51,216 nt of DNA from Rubrobacteraceae bacterium (lineage in GTDB: Bacteria > Actinomycetota > Rubrobacteria > Rubrobacterales > Rubrobacteraceae). Location: the NCBI GenBank assembly GCA_030448125.1, contig JAUJNO010000003.1, forward strand, positions 173,153 to 224,368, written 5' to 3'. Of the stretch, positions 34,340-41,971 are shown piece by piece (position 1 is the stretch's first letter; each line of letters begins with the position of its first letter). Under the pieces are notes generated by a model that saw only the letters and a program-made list of their open reading frames with translations, was not told the DNA's origin and ran no database searches. A program made the translations under genes and the position numbers.

Positions 34340-35758
34340 GAGGCGAACCTCTCGAAGAAGCGGGCGAAGTAACCGATGGACTCGAAGTAGTCGTCTAGCC
34401 GGGCAGACTCGTTCGGGGCGTGGATACGGCTCTCGGGGTTCGCCACGGCCCCGGTCATGATGGTCGGTATCCCGAGCTCCGTCGCGACGAGCGAGGTCGG
34501 CCCGCTTCCCCCGATGGTCGGGTAGACGACCGCCTCTCTCGCGCCGACGTCCCGCCACGTCTCGACGGCCTGCCGCGTAACCGGCGAGTTCACCGGCGTC
34601 TTCGCCGCCTCGACCCCGTGCAGATCCACGACCTCAATATCCTCGAAGCCGCGCCTTACGAGATGTTCGCGCAGCAACTCCAGCACCGGACCCGGGCTCT
34701 GGCCGGCGACGAGCCGGAAATCCATCTTCACGAACGCCTCGGAGGGGACGATGGTCTTCGAGCCGGGTCCCGTGTAGCCGGACTGGATGCCGGCGATGTT
34801 CGCCGTGGGCCGGAGCAGCATCTCCTTCAGGACCTCCTTGCCCGCGAGGTTGCGGTCGAAGGAGTCTACGCCCCAGGACGCTTTGAGGGCGGCTTCGTTA
34901 AAAGGGATGTTCTCTATAGCTTCGAGGTCCTCCTTGGAGGGAGGTGAGATCAGCTCTTCGAGGCCGTCCAGCGTGATCTCTCCGTTCTCGTCCTTGATGG
35001 TGCGCAGCGCCTGCACGAGCCGCCAGGCCGGGTTTGGAGCTATGCCGCCGTACATGCTGTGCAGGTCGTGCGAGGCGCCCCTCGCGCGCAGCTCGACGTA
35101 GAGCATCCCCTTGGTGCCGCAGAAGATCATGGGCCGCCCCGCGTCATCTTTCATCGATCCCTCCCACAAACAAGCGTCGGCGGAGAGGAGTTCCGCGTTC
35201 CGGCGGACGAAGGCGGGCAGCGACGGGCTACCGATCTCCTCCTCGCCCTCGATGAGGAACTTCAGCTTGAACGGCAGGGGACCGTGCTCCTCCCCGTAGA
35301 GCCTCAAGGCCTGGATGCGTGCTATCACGTCGCCCTTGTCGTCGGCCACGCCGCGGGCGAAGAGGACGCCGCCCCTCACCTCCGGCTCGAAAGGATCGCT
35401 CTCCCACAGCTCCAGGGGCTCGGGCGGCTGCACGTCGTAGTGGCCGTAGGAGAGGAGTGTCCGATCACCATCACCGTCGGCTCCGCCTATCTCCGCGTAG
35501 ACGACCGGATGCCCGTCTGTCTCCATCAGCCGGGCCGCGGCGCCGGCCTCTTCTAGCTTCGCGAGTACCCATTCAGCGCACGCGCGAAAGCTACCCGCGT
35601 CGCCGGCCTTAGCCGAGATCGAGGGCATCCTCAAGAGCTCCACGAGTTCCTCCAGAAGTTCGTTCTTCGATCCCTCTATGCGCTCGTCTATACTCATGCC
35701 TCGCGAGTCCTCCGTCTCTTTCTCCGAAAAGTCAGCATTCCGGTCCCGTGCGTTCATA
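34336..35758 (-). CDS. M20-family metallopeptidase (dipeptidase-like)
   Basis: About 473 residues from ATG 35758 (or 453 from ATG 35697). Metal-site motifs are SYGHYDVQPPEP (His, Asp), VADDKGDV (bridging Asp), EGEEEIGSPS (catalytic Glu and ligand Glu) and RIHAPNESARLDDY (last His). It matches the CNDP/dipeptidase branch of M20 that cleaves dipeptides and acyl amino acids in the cytoplasm. ATG 35758 lies 6 bases after TATATT, which would make the message leaderless; the second ATG has GGAGG 12 bases upstream and fits the family start better. It heads a unit running into the unknown gene, nurA and herA. Confidence 0.9.
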
Positions 35759-35811
35759 TACAGAATATATAGTGGTTCGGCCCGCGGGTTGCTGTTATAT
35801 TTGCGGCAGGG

Positions 35812-36351
35812 ATGGTGCCTGTGGATAAGAGATCGGATCAGGAGTTGGAGAAGCGCCGTGGGCACGGCCGTCCCCGGCGCCGCCACGGCGGACCCGACGA
35901 CTTCTTCGGGTTGGACGTGGACAAGATGAGCTCGAAGGCCCAGGTCGCCGCGTCGCTCGCGGTGATAATACCGGTGACGGTAGCCGGGGTCATGGTGCTG
36001 GCGCTAGCCCCCTACCTTTGGTGGCTGATCTTCGTCTTCGGGTGGACGATCTTCCCGGCCTTCGGATTGCTGGTGAGAGGGATAGCGGGCATCTCCGAGA
36101 GCCCGGCGGAGATGCCCACGACGAACGACAAGGAGCGGGAGTTGCTCGGGGCCCTGCGCGAGCACGGCGAGTTGGCGCCCGCCCGGGCGGCGATGGAGAC
36201 GTCTTTGACGGTGTCGGAGGCGGACAAGATGCTCAAGGAGCTGGCCGAGGGCGGGCACCTGGACGTACGCGTGCGTGGCGGGGGTCTCTTCTACGCCCTT
36301 TGGGAGCCGGGCGGCGAGGAAGCCGCGCGGGAGCTTGAGGGACGGGGCTAG
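35812..36351 (+). CDS. Membrane protein with C-terminal winged-helix-like domain
   Basis: 179 residues: a basic start (RRGHGRPRRRHGG), two adjacent membrane helices (AASLAVIIPVTVAGVMVLALAP and WWLIFVFGWTIFPAFGLLV), then a cytoplasmic domain (ERELLGALREHGELAPARAAMETSLTVSEADKMLKELAEGGHLDVRVRGGGLFYAL). That domain resembles a winged helix in which small residues of the wing are kept. Such proteins may bind DNA or a partner at the membrane; function unknown. A TATATT lies at 35796-35801 just upstream. GTG 35821 is an alternative start. Divergent from the M20 gene. Confidence 0.7.
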   Translation: MVPVDKRSDQELEKRRGHGRPRRRHGGPDDFFGLDVDKMSSKAQVAASLAVIIPVTVAGVMVLALAPYLWWLIFVFGWTIFPAFGLLVRGIAGISESPAEMPTTNDKERELLGALREHGELAPARAAMETSLTVSEADKMLKELAEGGHLDVRVRGGGLFYALWEPGGEEAARELEGRG

Positions 36352-36435
36352 GGGGTTATGCGCGGGGTCGTGCGTGGTATCATTTTCATTCTTAGGGTAG
36401 ATAGGCGGGCAGGAGCTTAGGGTAACCCAAGAACT

Positions 36436-37182
36436 ATGGAAGAGAAAAAGATTCCGAAGACGCTCGATGAGGCCTACCGGCTGCGTGACTCCGCCGTGGC
36501 TATACCCGAGCGGGACTTCTACCAGGAGCACGTCTACCGCCTGCGACGTGAGGAGTACCGCGCGCGTGGCATACGCACGGAGATCTCCGCGAGGCGCCGC
36601 GAGCGTCAGAGCGCGCTCGAGTTCTCCCGCGAGATGTTCTTCATGGAGGTCGCGGAGATCATGCGCCGTCGCGGTGACGGCCAGGGCTCCGGCTACGAAC
36701 GAGCCTCCCGCGAAGAGATCCGCCGTTACACCTCGCGCCTCGATACCCACGCCTTCTTGAAGCAGCTCGCCTCCCCGCACTCGGGGGCGGTGGAGCTCTA
36801 CAGGCGCAACTATCTGGAGCTCTTGCGGCTGGGCAAATCCCCGCGAGAGGCTTACTATCTCTCGCGGGTCGTAGGTCTCGCGGGCGAGGCCGAGTTCCGG
36901 GGCATACGGGACAACGTGCACAGGACCGGCTACCCCAAGGGACGGTTGCCCTACGTCGTCGAGAAGACGGCCATCCAGATCCGGGACCTCCCCGGCGGCA
37001 TGATCCTGATCCTGCTAACCTTCTTCGCCTCGCTCTTCGCCTTCGTCTGGGCCACCGACGCCTGGGGTCAGGCGAGCCCCGGCACCATCGTCTTCGTCGG
37101 CCTTGGCCTCATCGCCGCCGGCGGCCTCATGCTCGTCTCCGCCGTCTTCATAGTCACCTTTATAAGATCTATCAATAAATAG
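36436..37182 (+). CDS. Uncharacterised protein, helical domain and two C-terminal membrane helices
   Basis: 248 residues. The first 190 are highly charged and helical (TLDEAYRLRDSAVAIPERDFYQEH, then EISARRRERQSALEFSREMFFME and SPREAYYLSRVVGLAGEAEF). Two membrane helices follow (GGMILILLTFFASLFAFVWA and TIVFVGLGLIAAGGLMLVSAVFIV), leaving most of the protein on one side, likely the cytoplasm. I do not recognise the family. It follows the winged-helix membrane protein after 84 bases; the two may act together (inference). ATG 36436 with a modest AAGAACT upstream. Confidence 0.65.
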   Translation: MEEKKIPKTLDEAYRLRDSAVAIPERDFYQEHVYRLRREEYRARGIRTEISARRRERQSALEFSREMFFMEVAEIMRRRGDGQGSGYERASREEIRRYTSRLDTHAFLKQLASPHSGAVELYRRNYLELLRLGKSPREAYYLSRVVGLAGEAEFRGIRDNVHRTGYPKGRLPYVVEKTAIQIRDLPGGMILILLTFFASLFAFVWATDAWGQASPGTIVFVGLGLIAAGGLMLVSAVFIVTFIRSINK

Positions 37183-37279
37183 AGCCGCTCCGCCGGCTAC
37201 CCCTGCTCCTCGTTAAAGTTTTCTCGTACCCTTGCCGACAACTATCGGAGCGTAGGCATGAGGCGCGGAGGGGAACGGT

Positions 37280-37708
37280 ATGATTTCGAGGTACGTATCG
37301 GCCATGTTTCCGGCTGCTATGCCGGCGGTCGTCGGAGCGTCCGCGGCCGCGCCGAGAATGGGCTCTTGAAGTTTTGCGTCCGTCCCGCCCTCCAGAGGGC
37401 GGCCCGCGCCCACTCGAAGGAGATGATCGACAAGGACTACTTCTCCCACGGCTCCGCCAACGGCCAGGACTTCTCGGTCCGCGTCAAGCGCTTCGGCTAC
37501 AACTGGCGAACCATCGGCGAGAATATCGCCTGGGGATCGAACTCCCTGAGCTCGCCGGAGAATCGTTTCGAGGGCTGGATGAACAGCCCCGGGCAAGGCC
37601 AACATCTTCAACAAGAGCTTCCGCGAGATCGGCATAGGCGCCGCGACCGATGCCTATGCCGGCTACGACAACGCCACGATGTGGACCGCCGACTTCGGAG
37701 CTCGCTAG
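37280..37708 (+). pseudogene. Dead copy of a CAP-domain (SCP/PR1) secreted protein
   Basis: ATG 37280 with GGAGGGGAACGG reads a signal peptide (SRYVSAMFPAAMPAVVGASAAA) and then stops after a few codons. The mature domain continues in another frame as CVRPALQRAARAHSKEMIDKDYFSHGS and TIGENIAWGSNSL. After a 2-base loss near 37594 it goes on as ANIFNKSFREIGIG and ATMWTADFGAR in a third frame. The segment that carries LTAEEKNMLDLHNKTRAD in the next gene is missing. It is a decayed tandem duplicate of the intact gene at 37784. Confidence 0.75.
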
Positions 37709-37745
37709 AGCTGGGGGTTTTATAGGGCACGCCCCGCCGTTGCCG

Positions 37746-37751
37746 TAGAAT
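37746..37751 (+). promoter_or_regulatory. -10 box of the CAP-domain gene
   Basis: TAGAAT lies 32 bases before ATG 37784 in the gap between the dead and live CAP copies. The -35 region is not conserved. Confidence 0.4.
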
Positions 37752-37783
37752 AGGAGCGTTGTCAGCATAGAGGGGGGACTGGA

Positions 37784-38332
37784 ATGGTGCTGAAGTACGT
37801 AGCGACCGCTCTGATGGCGGCGATGTTGGCAGCGGTGGCCGCCGTGGGAGCGACTGTGGTGGAGCCGCGGAGTGCCGACGCGGCGGGCGGCGTGGAAGTA
37901 AGGGCCTGCGGCGGCGGGAAGATCGAGCTGACCGCCGAAGAGAAGAACATGCTGGATCTGCACAACAAGACCCGCGCGGATCGCGGCCTCTCCAGGCTCT
38001 GCGTACACCCCGACCTCCAGAGGGCGGCCCGTGCCCATTCCAGGGAGATGATCGAGAGAGACTACTACCGCCACGAATCCTACAACGGCGAGAAGTTCTG
38101 GCGGCGCATCGAACGCTTCGACTACAACTACCGCATCGTCGGCGAGAACATCCACGGGGTCCCCAAAAGCTACAGCACGAGCGAAGTGTTCGAGGATTGG
38201 ATGCGCAGCTCCAGCCACAAGGCCAACATCCTCAACAAGGGATACCGTGAGGTCGGCATAGGAGCCCGCACCGGGAACTACAAGGGCACCAGCAACTTCA
38301 CCATGTGGACCGTGGACTTCGGAGACCGCTAG
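37784..38332 (+). CDS. Secreted CAP-domain (SCP/PR1-like) protein
   Basis: 182 residues with a signal peptide (KYVATALMAAMLAAVAAVGATVV, cut near ADA-AGG). The CAP domain has LTAEEKNMLDLHNKTRADRGLSRL, RAARAHSREMIERDYYRHES, VGENIHG and SSSHKANILNKGYREVGIG, ending TMWTVDFG. The CAP cavity His residues (AHS and HK) are present; in some members these bind divalent ions. Bacterial CAP proteins are extracellular and linked to sporulation, adhesion or peptide binding; the role here is unknown. GGACTGG precedes the ATG. Only one intact copy remains. Confidence 0.85.
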   Translation: MVLKYVATALMAAMLAAVAAVGATVVEPRSADAAGGVEVRACGGGKIELTAEEKNMLDLHNKTRADRGLSRLCVHPDLQRAARAHSREMIERDYYRHESYNGEKFWRRIERFDYNYRIVGENIHGVPKSYSTSEVFEDWMRSSSHKANILNKGYREVGIGARTGNYKGTSNFTMWTVDFGDR

Positions 38333-38377
38333 GAGCGCACACAGGTAAGTTTTTCGGCGGGTACTTCTGTCCGCCTG

Positions 38378-39091
38378 TCAGCGGGTCGGCTGGAACTCCT
38401 GCGCCTTGAATCGCTCTCCGGTGACGTCCCTCGACTCGTCCGAGGCGAGGTAGAGGAAGACGGCGGTATTCTCTTCGGGGGTTATGCGGGTCGTGGGGTC
38501 TTCGTCGGGGTAGGCGGCGGCGCGCATCTCGGTGCGCATGCCGCCGGGGTCGACGGAGTTCGCGCGGATGCCGCGGTCTTTCAGCTCGGCGGCCAGAATC
38601 TGGGTGAGCCCCTCCACGCCGAACTTGCTGACGGAGTAAGCTCCCCACTCGGCCCGGCCCTCGATGCTCACGCCGCTCGTCACGTTTATGATGGATCCGC
38701 CTTCGGGCATGTGTGGTATGACGGCCCTGGTGAGCAGGAAAGGAGCGGTGAGGTTGGCGTCGAGGACCCGCCGCCACTCGTCCTCGGGGTACTCTTCTAT
38801 CGGCACCCGGGGGCCCAGGAGCCCCGCGTTGTTGACGAGAACGTCTATACGGCCGAATTGCTCGATTGCCGCGTTTACCAACATCTCGACGTGCGTGCTC
38901 CGCGATACGTCCGCCGGTATCGCGAGGACCTCGACCCCGGTGCCTTTGGTTTCCTCGGCGACCGGATCCAACAAGCCCGCGTTGCGGGAGTTGACGACGA
39001 GGTTAGCCCCTTCTTGCGCGTAGGCGAGTGCGAGAGCCCTGCCGAGCCCCCGGCTGGCGCCGGTGATCATGACGGCCTTGTTTTGCAGCAT
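38378..39091 (-). CDS. Short-chain dehydrogenase/reductase
   Basis: 237 residues. MITGASRGLGRALALAYA is the NAD(P) loop and VVNSRN supports NADP preference; VNNAGLLGP, the catalytic Ser in IINVTSGVSIEG and YSVSKFG complete the SDR core. AANSVDPGGMRTEM-type C-terminus is present as RANSVDPGGMRTEM. Substrate unknown. ATG 39091 is preceded by AAAGGAG. It diverges from the Crp/Fnr gene and the shared intergenic repeats may control both. Confidence 0.85.
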   Translation of the reverse strand: MLQNKAVMITGASRGLGRALALAYAQEGANLVVNSRNAGLLDPVAEETKGTGVEVLAIPADVSRSTHVEMLVNAAIEQFGRIDVLVNNAGLLGPRVPIEEYPEDEWRRVLDANLTAPFLLTRAVIPHMPEGGSIINVTSGVSIEGRAEWGAYSVSKFGVEGLTQILAAELKDRGIRANSVDPGGMRTEMRAAAYPDEDPTTRITPEENTAVFLYLASDESRDVTGERFKAQEFQPTR

Positions 39092-39121
39092 GAGCGCTCC
39101 TTTGTGGTAGCTCGCTAGCCA

Positions 39122-39262
39122 ACCAGCCGGTCAGCATGAGGTTTTCCGATCTTTCTCCTTTGCCGGCTCCCGGTATCGCCCCGAGAAGCTGCCCCCGATA
39201 GTTTACAGCGGCTGTATTACTCGCGAACCAAATGCTGACGAACTGAAATGCTGACGAGCTGA
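39122..39262. repeat. Short repeated motif in the SDR-Crp intergenic region
   Basis: ATGCTGACGA(A/G)CTGA occurs twice in tandem (39232-39246, 39248-39262, period 16) and a related inverted copy (AGCCGGTCAGCAT, about 39125-39137) lies next to the SDR start. Three related sites in a divergent promoter region suggest binding of a regulator. A TATAAA -10 box for the Crp/Fnr gene is at 39295-39300. Confidence 0.5.
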
Positions 39263-39340
39263 CTGGCTTTACTGCAAACTCTCGTCACTTGGCGTATAAA
39301 GGGACCGTGACTTATTTAATACCGGAAGGGGGGACGAGCG

Positions 39341-40096
39341 GTGTACGGTGAGAACGCGCCGCCGTCCTGGGCGCGGCTGCCGGGCGCGCGGTGCCGGGCC
39401 GTCGAGCACCTGACTAAGCTCGAAGGATTGCAGGAGTTCGAGCTACTGGCGGGGCTCGACGAGGGTTTCTTCCAGGCTCTGGCGATAGCTTCCGAGGTGC
39501 TGGAGATCGGGGCGGGTACCGCCCTGTACAGGGAGGGCGAGCCCTCGGGGGCGGTCTACTTCATGGGCGAAGGAAGGGCGAAGCTCTACCGCTCCTCCGG
39601 CGGACGGAAGGCGCGCGACCAGATCCTGGGCGTCGTCGGCGACGGCTCGGTTCTCGGGTTGGCCTCGGCCCTGGAGGGCAAACCCCAGAGCCAGGGCGCC
39701 ACGGCCCTGACCGACTGCGTCCTCTACGCCGTCTTCCGCGACGACCTCGTACACCTCATGGCCTCGTACCCCGAGACCTCCCTGCGCCTCGCCCGGGTGC
39801 TCGCCGCCCGGACCCGCGAGCTCGAGGACCTCGTCGGCGACCTCGTCTTCCACAGCGCCCCCCAGAGGGTGGCCCGGATGCTCCTGGACCTCGCCACCGA
39901 AGAGGGCCGGGTCACCAAAAGGGGCGTAGTCTTCCACCCCTCGCTCTCGCGCCAGGAGATGGCCGAGGCGACCGGCATCTCCCGCGAAGCCCTCTCGCGC
40001 ACCCTGAGCAGGCTCGCCCAGGAGGGCATCCTCGACCTCGGGGGCGGCAAGACCGTAACCATCCTCAAACCCGCCGAGCTCCGCGCCCGTACCTGA
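39341..40096 (+). CDS. Crp/Fnr-family transcription regulator
   Basis: 251 residues. The cyclic-nucleotide-binding-type beta roll spans residues 30-150 (ALYREGEPSGAVYFMGEGRAKLYRSS, DGSVLGLASALEG), followed by a long dimer helix and the HTH (SRQEMAEATGISREALSRTLSRLAQEGIL). No Cys cluster of the FNR type is seen, and the Arg/Ser of a cAMP phosphate cassette is not obvious, so the ligand may be something else (nitrosative, heme or none). GTG 39341 has GGAAGGGGGG upstream. An FNR-like half-site pair and a palindrome lie downstream before the ferredoxin gene and may be its targets. Confidence 0.85.
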   Translation: MYGENAPPSWARLPGARCRAVEHLTKLEGLQEFELLAGLDEGFFQALAIASEVLEIGAGTALYREGEPSGAVYFMGEGRAKLYRSSGGRKARDQILGVVGDGSVLGLASALEGKPQSQGATALTDCVLYAVFRDDLVHLMASYPETSLRLARVLAARTRELEDLVGDLVFHSAPQRVARMLLDLATEEGRVTKRGVVFHPSLSRQEMAEATGISREALSRTLSRLAQEGILDLGGGKTVTILKPAELRART

Positions 40097-40121
40097 GAAC
40101 CGTTCGCGGCAAGGACGGTAT

Positions 40122-40170
40122 TTGATCCAGGTCACACACGACTATGATGCCGGTCATGGTCTGCCATGAC
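40122..40170 (+). promoter_or_regulatory. FNR/DNR-like box and perfect palindrome upstream of ferredoxin
   Basis: TTGAT-CCAG-GTCAC (40122-40135) matches the FNR/DNR consensus TTGATnnnnGTCAA except for the last base. Eighteen bases downstream, GTCATGG-TCTG-CCATGAC (40153-40170) is a perfect inverted repeat with 7-base arms. With the TATAAA at 40210-40215, transcription would start near 40222, placing the palindrome centre near -60 and the FNR-like box near -93; -60 is typical for class I Crp/Fnr activators. Confidence 0.5.
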
Positions 40171-40258
40171 GGCAATCAATGGCGGGTGTTGGCGCCGTTC
40201 TCCGGTTGGTATAAAGCTCCTACAAAGACGACGAGGAGTACCGAGAGGAGGAACGGCA

Positions 40259-40492
40259 GTGACTTACGTGATAACGGAACCGTGCATCGGCACGAAGGAT
40301 CAGAGCTGCGTCGAGGTATGCCCGGTGGATTGCATCTACGACGTGGGGGATCATTTCATGATCAACCCCGAAGAGTGCATCGATTGCGGCGCCTGCGAGC
40401 CGGAGTGTCCGGTCGAGGCCATCTACCCCGAGGACGAGGTCCCCGAGGACCAGGAGAGCTACATCGGCAAGGCCGCCAACTACTTCGAGTAG
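40259..40492 (+). CDS. fdxA: Seven-iron ferredoxin (FdxA type)
   Basis: 77 residues. Cluster ligands: C-x7-C-x3-C-P in the first half (CIGTKDQSCVEVCP, then DCIY), the pattern of a 3Fe-4S plus 4Fe-4S ferredoxin, and C-x2-C-x2-C-x3-CP in the second half (CIDCGACEPECP). It carries electrons at low potential to redox enzymes in the cytoplasm. GTG 40259 follows GAGAGGAGGAACG. It stands alone behind a TATAAA promoter and probable Crp/Fnr-type sites. Homologues in mycobacteria are induced by hypoxia and nitric oxide, which agrees with the FNR-like box. Confidence 0.95.
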   Translation: MTYVITEPCIGTKDQSCVEVCPVDCIYDVGDHFMINPEECIDCGACEPECPVEAIYPEDEVPEDQESYIGKAANYFE

Positions 40493-40577
40493 AACAAGAA
40501 TTTAGCGGTTGGCATGGGGGAGAGGCTTCGCGGCCTCTCCCTTTGGTCGTCGTGGGAAGAATGCTCGGATGGTACGG

Positions 40578-41120
40578 TTAGAGGCCGCGCGAGGAACGCC
40601 GGAGCCCGAGGTGGCGCGGCGGGCTACCTGCCTTAAGCGGTCCGACCCGGACCCCGCCTACGTTGCCCGAAACGACCTCCCGCCCGAGCCGGGCGAGAGA
40701 GCGCTTGAGGTGGCCCGAGGCGGCGTTGCGTACGGGGGACGTACGCATGAGCTTCTCCAGGGCGGGCTCCATAGGCTTTAGCTCCGTCCTGAACTCGGCG
40801 AGCGCGCCGTAGCCCAGATCTTCTATGGCGCACTCTCCGTAGCCCGAGATCGAGCCTTCGTAGGTCCAGCGCAAGAACCCCGGATCGTCGGCCTCCACGA
40901 GAACGCTCAGGATCTTCCTCCTCAGCCCGAGAAAGGAGACCTCCCACTCCGAGACCATGCCCGGTCCCACCGGCCCCTCGATGATCTCCACGCGCCGCAC
41001 TCCCGGCGCCCAACCCGGGAAGCCGCGCACGTCGAGCACGGCCTCGTAGAGATCCCAGGCCGTCCCGCCAGGCACGAAGAGACTGGCCCCGATGATCCCG
41101 CTGCTAGTTTTGTTCAGCAT
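40578..41120 (-). CDS. SRPBCC-family protein (polyketide cyclase/START-like)
   Basis: 180 residues. The domain occupies residues 10-145: FVPGGTAWDLYEAVLDVRGFPGWAPGVRRVEIIE, then VSEWEVSFLGLRRKILSV and LRWTYEGSISGYGECAIED, the helix-grip fold that binds hydrophobic ligands. The C-terminus is basic and Gly-rich and may be disordered. Function unknown; such proteins bind lipids, polyketides or cofactors. ATG 41120 is about 18 bases after the -10 box TATAAT (plus 41139-41144), so its leader is very short. Divergent from the Nudix gene. Confidence 0.75.
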   Translation of the reverse strand: MLNKTSSGIIGASLFVPGGTAWDLYEAVLDVRGFPGWAPGVRRVEIIEGPVGPGMVSEWEVSFLGLRRKILSVLVEADDPGFLRWTYEGSISGYGECAIEDLGYGALAEFRTELKPMEPALEKLMRTSPVRNAASGHLKRSLARLGREVVSGNVGGVRVGPLKAGSPPRHLGLRRSSRGL

Positions 41121-41138
41121 TGTTGCGCTCACGTTAAG

Positions 41139-41177
41139 ATTATACATCGATGCGCGGCGTTTTCGGGCTTCTATAAT
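41139..41177. promoter_or_regulatory. Back-to-back promoters for the SRPBCC and Nudix genes
   Basis: TATAAT on the minus strand (plus 41139-41144) faces the SRPBCC gene, and TATAAT on the plus strand (41172-41177) faces the Nudix gene. The second is followed by exactly 7 bases and then the ATG at 41185, so transcription would begin at the start codon (leaderless message). No clear -35 boxes. Confidence 0.6.
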
Positions 41178-41184
41178 TCGTGTT

Positions 41185-41748
41185 ATGGCTAATTTCGAGG
41201 ATGAGGGGCGGTGGCGGACGCTCGGGCGGGAGTATCTGTACGAGAGCCCGTGGTGCTCTTTCCGGGTGGACGAGGCGAGGCTGCCGGATGGGGCGGAGAT
41301 CGAGTACGGGGTCCTGGAGAGCGCGGGGTTCGCGGCGGTGGCGCCGGTGACGGAGGGGGGCGGCGTGGTGCTCGTGCGCCAGTGGCGCCAGCCGGTCGAG
41401 GGGTTCACTCTGGAGCTGCCGGGCGGAGGTGTGGAGAGGGGGGAGGACCCGCGGGCGGCCGTCGGTAGGGAGCTCTTGGAGGAGACTGGGTACCGGGCGG
41501 AGGACCTCTCGCGTCTGGTCTCGCTGCACACGAGTCCCGGGCGGGCGACGGAGGTGTGCCACCTGTTCCGGTGCCGGGCCGTGCGCGGGCTTTCGGGGCC
41601 GCGGCCCGAGCCGACGGAGTTCGTCTCGGTGGTCGAGATGCCGCTCGCGGAGGCCGTGGAGAAAGTTTATAGTGGCGAGATCACCGCCGCCACCACCGTG
41701 CTCGGGCTGTTGATGGTCTCTGGCGTTGCCGGGGGTGGTTGTGTGTAG
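41185..41748 (+). CDS. Nudix hydrolase (ADP-ribose pyrophosphatase-like)
   Basis: 187 residues. The Nudix box is complete: GGGVERGEDPRAAVGRELLEETGY (G-x5-E-x7-REUxEExGU). VVLVRQWRQPVEGFTLELPGG and SPGRATEVCHLFRC fit the ADP-ribose pyrophosphatase branch, which cleaves ADP-ribose to AMP and ribose-5-phosphate. ATG 41185 has no ribosome site and directly follows a TATAAT promoter, so the message is probably leaderless. It lies just before a TPP riboswitch, but is transcribed from its own promoter. Confidence 0.9.
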   Translation: MANFEDEGRWRTLGREYLYESPWCSFRVDEARLPDGAEIEYGVLESAGFAAVAPVTEGGGVVLVRQWRQPVEGFTLELPGGGVERGEDPRAAVGRELLEETGYRAEDLSRLVSLHTSPGRATEVCHLFRCRAVRGLSGPRPEPTEFVSVVEMPLAEAVEKVYSGEITAATTVLGLLMVSGVAGGGCV

Positions 41749-41778
41749 TGCGCGCCTGGGTTAGGCTAGGCACGAACA

Positions 41779-41873
41779 GCAACCGGGGAGCCGAGAGGCT
41801 GAGAGGGCGCCGAAGGGAGAACCACCGGACGCCGACCCGCAGAACCTGATCCGGGTAATGCCGGCGGAGGGAT
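41779..41873 (+). ncRNA. TPP riboswitch before the tenA-thiZX genes
   Basis: THI-box architecture is plain: GGGGAGCC, CTGAGAGGG, then GAACCTGATCCGGGTAATG and CCGGCGGAGGGA, the two conserved arms that bind thiamine pyrophosphate. A -10-like TAGGCT (41762-41767) sits just upstream. Its end is about 100 bases before tenA, leaving room for an expression platform that sequesters a ribosome site or terminates transcription. Confidence 0.95.
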
Positions 41874-41971
41874 GATCTTACAGTTCACCGCGAAAACCGG
41901 AGCATCCCGACCAACGTTGGGGCGCCCTTGTGCTTGCCCGGCCCCCGGACTCTGAGGAGAGGAGGCCAAAG

